NCBI GenBank assembly: GCA_019188255.1
Contig: JAETXT010000004.1
Coordinates: 3,410,001-3,474,000 of the forward strand
Source: Verticillium longisporum
Taxonomy: Eukaryota > Ascomycota > Sordariomycetes > Glomerellales > Plectosphaerellaceae
Length of the DNA: 64,000 nucleotides
Reading direction: 5' to 3'
Of this stretch, positions 48,319 to 58,890 are shown one piece after another; position 1 is the first letter of the stretch, and every line of letters begins with the position of its first letter. The translations under genes and the position numbers were made by a program. Under the pieces are notes generated by a model. It saw nothing but the letters and a program-made list of their open reading frames with translations. It made no database searches and was not told where the DNA came from.

Positions 48319-48522
48319 TATTAGGAGACTTTATAGACTTATAGTATAAGGGGGCTAATTAGGGGCTAAGGGTTACGAGAACGTATATATAAGGACTATA
48401 GAGGGCCCTCTAAGCTATAGAGGGCTAGAATTTAGATATATTCTAACCCTATACTTATTATTAATTGCCTATAGACTATATATAGAAGACCTCTTTACTC
48501 TACTCTAAATTCAGTATTAATA
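48319..48522 (+). repeat. Right LTR of gypsy element C
   Basis: This 204-bp partner of 30130-30333 carries RIP-type changes (TGTCAGG read as TATTAGG). The sequence after it (GGCTATCTC...) is host DNA continuous with the region before 30130. Confidence 0.82.
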
Positions 48523-48527
48523 GGCTA

Positions 48528-48923
48528 TCTCTAAGCAATAAGGTAGTAGCTATATAAACGTAGTACAACTTCTATTAACGGTATTTTTCTTTCTCGGGAA
48601 TTCCCTTACTGAATATATAGAAAAAGACTATAAATCATCTTGAAAATATACGAAGATCTTAATATACATCGATTGCCCGCTAAGCCCTGTATGTCTGATG
48701 GCGGTGTGATGAACGGAATCCTATGGAAAGTAGAATGGATAATTTCATTTGTTCACGACTATCCGTTTCAATGCAACGTCGAACTTCCACTGGACGAGGT
48801 CATGATAATTCGAGATGTCCTTCCTATTATTTGTTCAATTGCGCATCGCTCCACATGATGCTGTTGACTGAATTCTGTGCACTGTAACTGAAGGCAGGGC
48901 ACAAACACCCAAACATCATGAGC
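48528..48923. other. Host DNA between gypsy C and the NMO gene
   Basis: This is GC-normal DNA downstream of the retrotransposon insertion. It begins as the original 3' flank of the secreted-protein gene. One frame of about 70 codons (48640-48858) starts at TTG and shows no protein character that I trust. Confidence 0.5.
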
Positions 48924-49988
48924 TCACAGCCCCTCGGCCAGTTCACGAATAATCCTTCTCGCCCCTTCCCTTGCCTCGGTGACAACCTCACTCGCAGGCT
49001 TCAGATCCTTGACGAGCCCAACGCCCGTGCCCGCCCATTTGCCCACCATGAATTTCGCCTCCTCCTCGCTCCACCCAGTCTTGAGTCTCTCGCGGCTCTC
49101 TTCCACCGTCACGCCACCCTTCATGTGCTCCCGATGGATATCGCCAACGATGGCACGCCCATCAAAGCCAGGCTTCCACAGACCATTCGCCGCCAGTCGG
49201 TCGTGGAAGGGCGTCTTCCAGGTACTGACGCCACCGTCCGTCGTCTTGACGACGAGCGCCTTGTACTCGTCAGCAAAACCGGCCTCCGGCGTCGCGATGA
49301 ACCGCGTCCCCATGACGACGCCCTCGGCCCCCAGCGCCACGGCAGCCGCAACACCGCTCGCCTCGACGATACCGCCCGCCGCCACGACGGCGACGTGCCG
49401 GTCGGGAAACTCATTCGCCAGCAGGGCGCGCACCTCGGGCAGCAGCGCCACGACACCGCAGCCGCGCCCAAACTGGTGGCCGCCGGCATCCACACCCTGG
49501 GCGACCAGCACGTCGGCGCCATCCTGCACAGCATCCCGCGCGGCAGCCACATTGCCGACCTGCACAAAGACGCGAATCTCGGCCTCGTGCAGCGCGGCAA
49601 TGATGGCCGAGTGCGGCTTCGTCTCGGGGTGGGGCGCGAACAGCCAGGCGGCGGCGACGCGGTGGCGCGTCAGGATGGGCAGCGCGTGGGCGGCAAACTG
49701 CGACGCCGTCTCGTGGGCCGTGATGAAGCCGACGCCCAGCGGCAGGGGCGCGGTCGGCGGCAGGTTCAGGCGGACGCGGGCTTCGGTGAGGCCGTTGGCG
49801 AGGTCTTTGAGCTGGCCCGTTTCGGCCGAGGCGGCGGAAAGGTCTAAGCCTGCGCCGGTGAAGCCTATGCCGCCGGCTTTTGTGACTTCGGTGGCGAGGG
49901 CGGCGTTGGCGGTGATCATCATGGGCGCGTTGATGATGATGGGAGACCTGGCGTGGGGGAACCAGGGGAAGAGCTTCGAGGGCGCCAT
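48924..49988 (-). CDS. Nitronate monooxygenase (2-nitropropane dioxygenase-like)
   Basis: This is an FMN-dependent enzyme of the NMO family, which oxidises alkyl nitronates to carbonyl compounds and nitrite. It is 354 aa, single exon, of normal family length. The start chosen is the ATG reading MAPSKLFPWF; the frame is open further upstream but has no ATG there. Motifs seen are the N-terminal PIIINAPM strand of the TIM barrel, QGVDAGGHQFGRG (H171 is the expected active-site histidine), AAGGI at 203-207 and GAEGVVMGTRF at 220-230, the last two forming the FMN phosphate site. It is the first clear housekeeping-type gene after the repeat block and faces away from the gene at 50818. The physiological substrate (for example propionate 3-nitronate) cannot be told from sequence. 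Confidence 0.9.
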   Translation of the reverse strand: MAPSKLFPWFPHARSPIIINAPMMITANAALATEVTKAGGIGFTGAGLDLSAASAETGQLKDLANGLTEARVRLNLPPTAPLPLGVGFITAHETASQFAAHALPILTRHRVAAAWLFAPHPETKPHSAIIAALHEAEIRVFVQVGNVAAARDAVQDGADVLVAQGVDAGGHQFGRGCGVVALLPEVRALLANEFPDRHVAVVAAGGIVEASGVAAAVALGAEGVVMGTRFIATPEAGFADEYKALVVKTTDGGVSTWKTPFHDRLAANGLWKPGFDGRAIVGDIHREHMKGGVTVEESRERLKTGWSEEEAKFMVGKWAGTGVGLVKDLKPASEVVTEAREGARRIIRELAEGL

Positions 49989-50817
49989 GGTCCGTGGATG
50001 TGATGGTACTTGGAAGTGATGGCAGGTCTCTGTGCGCCTGCAACGAAGAGGAATGAGATGAATGTTTCTGGTTACAATACGGTGACTTGAGAAGCTGTTT
50101 CTGGTCTTGTGAAGGTTGATGTCGAACTTCAGTAAGCTGATGAAGCGGGGAAACAGAACCTCGGATGGAGAGTCAAGAACCAAGGCGCTGAGTCAGGCTT
50201 GGTGTCTTGCCATGACGAATTCATGGCCAGTAACATGATGGCACCTGGACCAAATCGGACATGCGGGGCCGATCGACAGGAGACGCCAGCATCTTCTCTA
50301 GAGTTGCATGGTGCATCTACCCACATGAAGTTCACCCGTCTGGAAATCCCCGAATGTTCAAGCTTCAACGAGCTTCAATCACACAATTGAGTGAATCCCT
50401 TGACATGTCAGAGAAGAAATGCCTTTGGAGTCCGTATCTGGTATTCCACATCAGGCCTACGTGTAATTCAAAGCTACAAAGGCAATCTTGTCCTATGAAT
50501 TTCTTGTTCTGTACGTATTGGATAAAGAAGCTCGAGGCTTTCTTCGAAATTCCCTGGACAGCAGATGAAGACCTTGCAACTCATCCTACAGCAGCACGCA
50601 CATCCACAGTAGGGCGGCCCTTCTCCCATCTTCTTTGAGCAAGGCAGCGATCTCTCACGACGACTAAGCGGCGACTCAGCCAAATCCACGCGGGTCTTGT
50701 ATCTATTTATTGCCCTTCTGCAGATATTTCCTTCCCACGACCGTTATTTCTCTCATCAGCTCTTTCACCCCTCACTAAAAGCTAACACAACCCTCCATAC
50801 CACAGTACCCAGCAGCA
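49989..50817. other. Divergent intergenic region
   Basis: This 829 bp lies between two divergently transcribed genes and presumably holds both promoters. I see only short frames and no clear shared regulatory motif. Confidence 0.5.
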
Positions 50818-51562
50818 ATGGCTTCCAACCAGGCCGCCGTGAGCGACGAGCTGGAGAACTCTTTCTGTCTTACTGACTCTCCCGGACAGCTTCCCAAGTC
50901 TCCCCAACAGCTCTTTAAGTCCCCTCAGCAGTCCCCCAAGTCTACCCAGCAGCTTCTTGATGCTCCTCAGCTTGCTGAAGGCCCCCAGTGCCCTGAGTCC
51001 CCCAAGCAGCCTCCCAAGGCCGCCGAGCCCATCTGCATCATCACCAAAGCCGCCACCAAGACCTACCACAAGCGCCAGAAGCCCGCTCGCCAGACCCGCA
51101 AGCAGAAGTTCGTCGCCGCCAAGAAGCGTCACGGCGAGGCCGCCCGCGAGCGCAAGAACGGCACTCGCTTCCACGTCACGCCCCTGAGTGAGTATCCCAA
51201 CGAACCCTCGAGGAATACCCCAAGTTGGCCTCCTGCTCACAGTGACATCTCCACCAGGCCTGACGCAGAAGTTCCCGCCCACCTTTAACGAGGACTACGC
51301 CGTCGGCCTCTGGGACGCTGACCGCAACCCACGCAAGCTGGGCTTCAGCAACAAGAACTGGCGCGTCTATCTGTCCAGCATGCCCCTTGTCAAGCTCCGC
51401 AAGGGTAAGTTTGCACTTTCAACCCTGCCCCCTTACTTCAAGTTGAGGTTAGCTAACTGTTCAAAAGAGAAGGAGGCCAAGGAGGAGGCCGAGAAGCAGT
51501 TGGAGGCGGCCGAGGAGGAGGCCAAGATGAATGAGTTCGACGTCACTCTTCTTCATATTTAG
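50818..51562 (+). CDS. Small basic/coiled-coil protein, unknown function
   Basis: The model is join(50818..51187, 51258..51404, 51468..51562), 203 aa. The donors are GTGAGT and GTAAGT; a CTAAC branch site precedes the last acceptor. Residues about 20-70 are Pro/Gln/Ser-rich with imperfect repeats of a KSPQQ-like unit. A strongly basic stretch follows (TYHKRQKPARQTRKQKFVAA), which could bind nucleic acid or be a nuclear localisation signal. After a middle part with YAVGLWDADRNPRKLGF comes a Lys/Glu/Ala coiled coil of about 30 residues and a short acidic-hydrophobic end. I recognise no family. Confidence 0.68.
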
Positions 51563-51945
51563 GCAGAGGCATTTGTCCATGTTTGCGGAAGTCGAGCTGT
51601 TAGCAGCTGCGCTGCTTTCCCGTTTTTGAAGAAGCAGAGGGTGTACGCTTGCTCTTGCTGAACCCTTCACTGCGTGTCTTAGGGGCAATAAACATATGGG
51701 GAGACGACTTGCTCTTCATCACCATGATTCAATACTACCTCCATTTCACAACTGTTGTACACACAGTCTTTAATGTGCAAATATTCATGCTGATCTTAAC
51801 GTGCTTAACACTCTGCTGCAGCATCGAACACAGTAAAGCAGATCATCGTCTTTCGCGTTCATGGTCGTATTTTAGATGCTCTAAACAAACCCGATGTCCC
51901 TCAAGTCCAACACGTTCGCATAGATCAAATCGCCACATACCACCT

Positions 51946-53431
51946 TTAAGCAGCGCGCAGCATCGCAAGGACACCCGCCCAGGTCTCCCGGACGGTGGGC
52001 TGGATCTGGCTCGCAGGCAGAGAGAAGCCGTTGGTGCCCTTGTCGCGGAGCTCAAGCGTGTAGGTGTAGGGACTTGGCGACGCCGTGGAGGTAGTCGGTG
52101 CTGTCGCCGGTGGTGGCATACAGAGCGCGGCAGGCGTTTCCGATGGTGTAGGCAGTTCCAGAGACGGCGCGGATGGCGCTGGCGCCGCGGGAGGCCATGG
52201 CGGAGAGGGCCGAGTCGTCGGGAGCGACGACCGAGCAGCTATAGCCGAAGGCTGTAACTCAAATCAGTATTTAGATCTCGAACATCGGGTGTGAGGCTCC
52301 AGCGCAACTCGTGCACTGTACTTACGCCAGAGGATGTACTGTCCGTACGAGTGGAAGTCGATGTAGAACCTGATGCCACGGCCGGCGGCGAGCGTGTCGA
52401 CCTGGGCCTTGGCACCCCGAATCTCGGGGGCATCGGCGGCAGCACGACCCTTTGAACGTCTCAGAGCAGGGGTCGGTCGAGGCACCGCCGGTGACCTCCC
52501 ACTTGTAGGGCCAGTTGCGGTTGGGGTCGCGGCCGACGCAGGAGCTTCCGCTCAGGGTCTGGCGGTTCTTGCGCCACAGGCGGTTGGTGGTCTGGGTGTA
52601 GACGAAACCTGCTTCGCATTAGACTGATTCTCTGATGATCGCTTCTTGTTGCAGTAGACTCACCGTCGGGGTTCAGGACGGGGATGATGTAGTAGTCGAA
52701 CTTGTCGACGGCGGCCTTGACGCCGGTGTCGGTGGCGTACTTGGTCAGCAGCTGGTAGGCCATGTACTCGGTGGTCTAATGAAAACGGTCAATAACGTGC
52801 AAGAGAAGCCTTGGCATAGCAGAACCTACCATCGTGCTGATCCACTCGCGCGCGTGAACGGTGCCGTGGAAGATGACGGCCGGCTTGGAGCCCTTGCCGC
52901 CGCTGCCCCAGATGTGGATGCCCGTCAGAGCGCGGCCCTGGAACGAGGAGCCGGTGGTGAAGATCTCCGACTGCGTGGGGAAGCTAGACTGGAGGTCGTT
53001 GAGGAAGGTCAGATGGTCGGCGTAGCTGTGGTAGGTTGTGAACCACGTCTCGCTGGGGACTGCACCAAGCATCAGCAACCGGATCCATCGAGTGAATTTC
53101 GCGACCGAGCCCTACCGGCATAGAGGGAAGCCGTGTCCTCCTCGGCGAAAGCGGCGCCAATATCTTCCACGAGAATGGTGGTGTTGGTGGCGAGGCGCGA
53201 GACGGCGTCTACATTTTCGGGCGACACGACAATGTCGAGGGCCTCGTGAGAGCCAGGGTTCAGGACGCTGGCGGCGAGCTTGCTGATCTGGTGCCTAGCC
53301 TCCTGATCATCTTCAGGCAGATTCACGCGAATGCCCTTGAAGCCGGTGTAGTCGACCTTCTTCGGCTTGGGGAGGGCTGCGCCGAAAGCCAGAGGCAGGA
53401 GCGCGAGGGCGGACAGGACAGAGGCCTTCAT
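51946..53431 (-). pseudogene. Secreted M14 zinc carboxypeptidase, two frameshifts
   Basis: The exon model on the minus strand is 53431-53116, 53059-52830, 52775-52664, 52608-52326 and 52251-51946. The introns are 54-74 bp with good splice sites. It has a signal peptide (MKASVLSALALLPLAFGA), an activation propeptide, then the metallocarboxypeptidase core: HAREW with the zinc His and Glu, VLNPDG, RKNRQT, DPNRNW, DFHSYGQ with the third zinc ligand, and TLELRD with the catalytic Glu. Two indels break the frame: one extra base in CCC at 52448-52450 (between [10 protein letters not shown] and AAADAPE) and two missing bases at GGG 52069-52071 (before the YTYTLELRD block). Allowing for both, the protein would be about 415 aa, normal for the family. 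Both breaks are in homopolymers, so sequencing error is as likely as true decay. Confidence 0.8.
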
Positions 53432-53783
53432 GATGGCGACGAGACGAGACAGGACAAGACGGTTGGTTTCTTGGTGGCGACTACTGGATATGCTCTCGCT
53501 GTGAAGATGCCGAAGTCAGCTGCTTTATAGCATTGAGAATGATGGTTGATGGCGTTCAGCTCAGACGTCGTGCCTCCGACGACAGCCCAATCGTCGAGCG
53601 GGATATTTGGGTTCAGCATCCAGGTGCCGCGGGCATCACATCGCAATGCGGCAGGTGTTTAAAGCCAGGTCGGGAGCTAACCGGTGCGGTGCAACAGTGG
53701 TCGCAGGTGATCTTGCCAAGGGCGGAAGCTCCCTAGTCACACCATCGCGTCTTGCCCAAAGAGGCAGCTCACGAGCTTAATCG

Positions 53784-53801
53784 CCGGCAGTTCGCTGCCG
53801 G
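53784..53801. repeat. 7-bp hairpin with TTCG loop
   Basis: CCGGCAG, TTCG, CTGCCGG forms a perfect stem with a UUCG-type tetraloop if transcribed. It lies between the carboxypeptidase and GH12 genes and has no obvious link to either. Confidence 0.4.
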
Positions 53802-54124
53802 TCGATCCCCTGATTGTCGAGCACCTGGAGCACCCAGCGCCTATTGCTCCATCCTGTGGGGGAAGGCGCTACAGATGTTCTGGTCTTCTTCAATTGCATG
53901 GCATCATGAGGGGCCGTCCCTCGGCCTCTGGCGGTTGCAGAGCGACATGTGCACCAGGCCGGGGCGCTTGCTGCACGCTGCCTCTTATCTCTGAGTCGCA
54001 TCAGATGTCTCGGCGTCAAAGGACGTGGGAGTCCTTTGATTCGTCATGCGTGCGGCTGCAATGTGGAATGACTTGCCTTTTCAGGTCTCGGATCCTTTTA
54101 CTGGTTGAGGCCCTGAAGTTCGGT

Positions 54125-54182
54125 GATGCCCGCAATGATGATGCCCGCAATGATGATGCCCGCAATGATGATGCCCGCAATG
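54125..54182. repeat. 15-bp tandem repeat, 3.9 copies
   Basis: The unit GATGCCCGCAATGAT is repeated perfectly almost four times. It is intergenic. The unit length is a multiple of three but no real gene covers it. Confidence 0.9.
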
Positions 54183-55243
54183 GCAGAGGCCCCAGCTCAG
54201 TGTCATCTAGCGCGACGGCTTTGAGGACCTTTCCAGGAGTATTGTTGATAAATGTGTCAGATTCCAAGATCTTGGATGTCTCTACTTCAAATCAAAAGAC
54301 GACACTCAAACTCGCCTGTCTAGATTGAAGCGCACTGGTAGAAATGGACAGAGGCAAGCCAGTCCCTGAATAGTTCGCCCTGATGTTGCGTAGGTTTTCT
54401 TCATTTACACATTGGAACTTATGATTCCGACCAAACTGGATGCTTGACTGCAGTATCAGTGCCATCCATTCATCATCGCCTCTACTAACCTTTTGTGTCC
54501 ACTAGGACATGCCGATGCATCAAACAATGCTAGAGGACAAAGTGCATCATCACTGGCAGCCTTGCTCGACAGGCATTTGGCTGTTGAGCATCTACCTGTT
54601 GAAGCCACGATGACCACTCGCTTTGTTCAGCGTGTACTCTCACTTACTCATGCCGAGAAACGCCATACTTCATGATCCAAAAAACAACTAAGCGAAGGCT
54701 GCGTGATTCAAGGTCATCTACCAGAAAGGTAGCATCCTGTCAAGCCGTGTCAGCTTCCCGCCCCAGGTATCAGACGACCAAACGCGCCGCAATAACAGGC
54801 GTGCCTATGATTTGATCGTTCGCATCCATCACGCCTACGAGAGCCACTCGTCAGATCCTCCACGTTTAGCCGGAATATGCGAGTAAGCTGCAGATTGTCT
54901 AACTTCTTTGCTGTGCCTCGTCTCTTGCGTATGGCCTCTGAATACTTAATGTCATTTCCTTGCGCGCAATCCTTTTCCGCTTGTGTTGTTCCCCCGAGGT
55001 TGCAATATCGCATTTGTGTACATTGAGTGCCCTCAAGATGGCATTTGCGGAGTGTCGAATGCCGTGACGGGTAGTTCGGATTCAAGGTGTCTGCTTCCAG
55101 ATCACGCGATTGTCTCGATCTCTCTTTGCCACAGAGAGTCATGGAGGGCCTGCCATGGTCATAAATAGGCACGACTGCCAATCTTTGCGACTGACGAGTG
55201 CCCCCATAACATCTAGCACCAAAGGCAAGTACTGTTCAGAACC

Positions 55244-56288
55244 ATGAAGCTCCTCGGGTTTATCACTGCTCTTGCTGCGCTCGCGTCGGCTGTGCCACAG
55301 CCCGTTCAACGCAGCTCTGGAGTACCAAGTAGCGACGGCCTCAGCAAGCGGGCCACTCTCTGCGGACCGCAAGAATACCTCGAAACTTTCTGGTTCCTCG
55401 TCAAGAATGGCATCTCGGAAGCAGCCTCTGACGACGGCTCCCAGTGCACTACTGTTGTGGGTCAATTCGCCTCACTGCTGAGGTGGTCCACGTCCTTCAC
55501 GTGGAGCGGCGCCTCGTCGAGGCCCAGGTCCTTCTCGCGCGCTGATCGCTGGAGGTTCCAAGTGACCGCCTTGTTCGAATACCATTCCCTTGCGACCAAC
55601 TGGAAGTGGAGGTCAGTGACGAGACGAGAAACGTACATCCTGGTCCCTTGACTCACAGGCTTTTCGCAGTTACACTGGCTCCGATGTCAAAGCCACAGTT
55701 CTCTTCGGTATCACCGGGGGCGGTAACGGCGCACCGCTGCCAGGCTCATCCTGTCGAACCGCCACTCCAGACTGGAGTCTCCAAGTGTGGCTAGGCAAGT
55801 ATGGCGACGTGGCCCCTGCCAGCACCACGGGCTCACCGATCAGTATCGCCAACATTGGAAGCCACACCTTCGACGTCTATAAGGCGACCAAGTCCAGCCT
55901 CGCAACGTACACCTTCGTAGCCAACACGACGGTGACTGATTATAGGGGCGATGCCATCGACTTTGTCCGGTGGTTGGTCGCCAACGAGGGCTACACAAAT
56001 AGCACTTGTGTCCTCTCCTTTTCCGCTGGCACAGAGATCTTCGAGGGGACGGATGCCACGTTCAACACAGCCCAGCTGTCTGCCGAGCAGTTCGTTCGCC
56101 CAGTTGCTGAGCCAGTTCCTCCCATCGCTACGACGAGAACGACGACGTACGTCCCGACGCCGATGCCGACTCCCACTTGTGTGCCAAAGTGGGGACAGTG
56201 TGGCGGTATTGGGTATGTTGGACCGACGTGTTGTCAGGCTGGAAGCACCTGCACTTTCTATAATGACTGGGATTCGCTGTGTAACTGA
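55244..56288 (+). CDS. GH12 family protein with C-terminal CBM1
   Basis: The model is join(55244..55611, 55670..56288), 328 aa. The 58-bp intron (donor GTCAGT, acceptor CGCAG, branch TTGAC) restores the family motif WKWSYTG across the junction. A signal peptide ([16 protein letters not shown]) is followed by a GH12 jelly-roll domain: [34 protein letters not shown] and [10 protein letters not shown] Pro/Thr linker leads to a CBM1 ([16 protein letters not shown]...), which binds cellulose. GH12 enzymes cut beta-1,4-glucan or xyloglucan. The acid/base Glu in AGTEIFEG is present, but the nucleophile motif, usually YEIMIWL, reads WSLQVWL, with Ser at the Glu position. The N-terminal NNLWG-type motif is also altered. 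It may therefore be inactive. Confidence 0.82.
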
Positions 56289-56551
56289 TGGAGGCATACT
56301 GTAAACGTGGTATCTATGCGTTCGACGTGTTTGCAGTTCGCAGGTTCGTGCCAGATGGGCATGACGAGAGCCGCGACTGGACCTCGGCTGTAGGAGACAA
56401 CTCGGGCAGGTGTTCATAGAGCTTCGAAGCGAACTGTCCAGGCAGCTTCCAGCTAGTTCGACCATTCGAATTCATCCCGGTAGACAGCCCCAGGCTTGTC
56501 TCGACGGTGCCAAGGTGAAAGAGTCTTGCAAATCGCCGCATCGCCTGAAAC

Positions 56552-58890
56552 CTATGCAGCGGGCATGTTTTCCGGCCTCAGCCAGTCGAAGGTGTCCAAA
56601 AGCTCAAAGTTAAAGTCCGTCTGCGTCGAAAAGTCGAAATCGGCCATCTCCAGACCCGGCGCGCCCTCGGGCGGGGGATTCAGCGTCTGGTCGAGCACAT
56701 GCTGCACGAGTGCCCTGCAGTGCGCGCAGAGGTTGCCATTGGGAGCTTCATCGCCAACCCATTCGAGGAAACCGACGAGAAGACTCAGTTTCTGGACGAT
56801 GCGTGAGCGATCTATGGACGGGTTGCCGGGGTGGGTGCCGTGAAGAGTGGGCTCGAGGAGCTCGAGGCAGAGAATGCCACCTCCTGGCGCGGCGAAAGCC
56901 ATGACCTGACAGTGTCAATACATAATCGCCTGATGATCAGAGCCTCCAAGGTGTCTGTGGGAAGAGCGTCATGGTCGTGAGAAAACTTACTAGCCACTTC
57001 AGATCTGACTGTACGATACCCAACCGATCCATGTTCGTCCATGTCATGAGCGTCGTTGTGACCATGTCGAAGCTGACTGAAAGGAGCTCGCCGCTGCTGT
57101 TATGTCCACGACGAACGAGCAGTCTCTCCAAAAAGAAGAGATTTTGCAGGTACTCGAGGCGAATGATGATGCGACTGTAGAGCGTGGCCATCTCGAGGGA
57201 TGCATCCTTTATGTCGTCAGGTTTGAGGATCAGAACATCAGGGAAGCTGGCCCAGATCGCCAGATGCTGGGCCTTGATATTTCTGTAATGCCTGGTCAGT
57301 CTGCCTTCTTCACGGCGCGCAGGATTCCGACTTACAACAACGCCTCAATCGATGTGGTACCATTTCCGACGGCAATTTCCATAATCTCATCGCGTATGCT
57401 CGCCATCTTCACGCGTGCTCTGATAATGGTCGTCGGATACAACGCGCCCTCGGTGTTCCATCCGTTTGCGTCCAATGCCGCCACTCCCTCCATCATGGTC
57501 GCCTCATCCGCCAGCAGGTACTCGTCTCGCAGGTCCAGAGGTGGCGGTGTGCTGAAGTATCTCCGACTGATCATGGGCGGCCTGCCGACAAAGGATGACA
57601 CAACCTTGTCAATGTTGTAAACGCAGTAGAATAACCTCCTGCGGGTTTCAGAAGCAAGCGATGGGATGTATGGCTCTGTGTTTGTCTCGGCATGCAAGCC
57701 AAGGAACGTCATGAGCGAGACGCTCTCGGCGTGGTATTGCCAGCAGGACAAGCCTGGAAGGTCATGTCAGTACTCTCCCGAAACCCAGGGTGAAAGAATC
57801 GAAACGTACTGGCATCACCTGCAGAGACAGATTCAAGGATCATCCTCTTGAAGAATACATACAGAAGCATCGTGTTGCCCGACTCGGAATGCGCCCGCGC
57901 CAGCTCGGCGCAGTTCTTCAAACACTGCTGGTGCATCTCGTGCTTCCTCGTAAACCAACAGCTCATCGAGCCGACCGGGCCGAATGGTTGTTGGGTGTAG
58001 TCGTGGACGATGGCGCCCATTCTCCAGTACGTGAACAAGACGCCGAGCGTCTCCCACCGAGTATTGTGACCGGAAAACTGGGCGGCCCACTTGACGGGAT
58101 CGCGTTCATTCTCGGAGAAGGGTCTCCTCGTGTTCTCGCAAATAATGTGGGCGAGCTTGGCGAGCTTGACATCGTCGCGGCTCTCGTCAAAGTAGTCTCC
58201 ATACACCTTGTACAGCGCGTTCAGGGTCTTCAGCGCGACAGGTTGGGTCCAGCCATCGCAGAGGTTGTAATGGGCTTTGAACAGTGACCGACCTCGCTTC
58301 TCGTCGGGAATATGGCGCAGGACGACGAGGCACGTCTCCAGGACGGCAGGAGTCAGCATCTGGCTGCGCCGCGCCTCTTTTGGGTCTTTCCGCGCTTCAA
58401 AGTCTAGTGATACGGTGACCGTCTGCGGGTGAAGGAGTGAGAGGTTGCTGCGCGCTTCATCGTAGATGCCGCTGAATGACGTGAAGCCAAGGAAGCCAGG
58501 CGCCGTGTTTACAGGCTGGGGGCTCGCATTGTCGGGTGTCTGAAAGCCGTAGACGGCGACGGCATCTTTCGGCACCGACACTGGGCGCGTGACGACGGCG
58601 ATACTTGATGTCGAATTTGGCGATGGCAGCCGGGAGCTGCGAGGTTCGGCGTGCGAGGTGCGATGCACTTTGACCAAGGACGCGACCGGGGGCGGTGATG
58701 AAGTTTCTCGAGAGCGCTTACGTGTCGGGCTCTCGACAATGTACTCGCAAGCCTCTGGGTTCTTTCCTTTTCGACACCGGCTGCAGACGGGCTGGCCATG
58801 ATCACATCCCACCTTGCGTTTTCGGCATGGCTCGCAAGCCTGAGCGCGACCGTTCTTCCGGTACAACAGCGAGCTTCCCAGGGGGTCCAT
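56552..58890 (-). CDS. Zn2Cys6 transcription factor
   Basis: The model on the minus strand is 58890-57810, 57753-57336, 57282-56991 and 56905-56552, 714 aa, with introns of 53-85 bp. The N-terminal binuclear zinc cluster has C19, C22, C29, C36, C39 and C48 (C-x2-C-x6-C-x6-C-x2-C-x8-C), followed by a basic stretch (SPTRKRSRE). The middle holds the fungal-specific transcription factor domain, best seen in ETRRRLFYCVYNIDK and GRPPMISRRYFSTPPP. The end is acidic-hydrophobic (ADFDFSTQTDFNFELLDTFDW), as in activation regions. It is tail-to-tail with the GH12 gene, 263 bp between stop codons. A regulatory link to that gene is possible but not shown. Confidence 0.9.

Larger units (their letters stand above)
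30130..48522 (+). mobile_element. RIPed Ty3/gypsy retrotransposon C hosting nested elements
   Basis: The LTRs are 204 bp each (30130-30333, beginning TGTCAGGAG, and 48319-48522, beginning TATTAGGAG). The flanks are GGCTG (30125-30129) and GGCTA (48523-48527), a target duplication with one RIP-type transition. A plus-strand reverse transcriptase relic lies at 32461-33040. Nested within are a 701-bp solo LTR (33389-34089) and gypsy element L (36552-47201), itself carrying two pogo copies. Removing these leaves about 7.0 kb. The left LTR is mostly un-mutated in its first ~60 bp, and decay increases inward. There is no intact ORF. Confidence 0.82.
53432..55243. other. Intergenic region with tandem repeat, no gene seen
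   Basis: About 1.8 kb lies between two genes transcribed away from each other. It holds a 15-bp tandem repeat (54125-54182) and a short hairpin (53784-53801). All frames are short, and the longest plus-strand one (53894-54328) runs through the repeat and lacks protein character. Confidence 0.5.

Noticed and set aside
48918..50019. Long plus-strand frames (309 and 346 codons) opposite the nitronate monooxygenase gene
   Set aside because: They are GC-rich shadow frames, Arg/Pro/Ala-biased, without motifs, while the minus strand carries all family motifs.
49989..50183. 65-codon N-terminal extension of the nitronate monooxygenase
   Set aside because: It has no ATG, and the family's N-terminal strand starts right after the chosen ATG.
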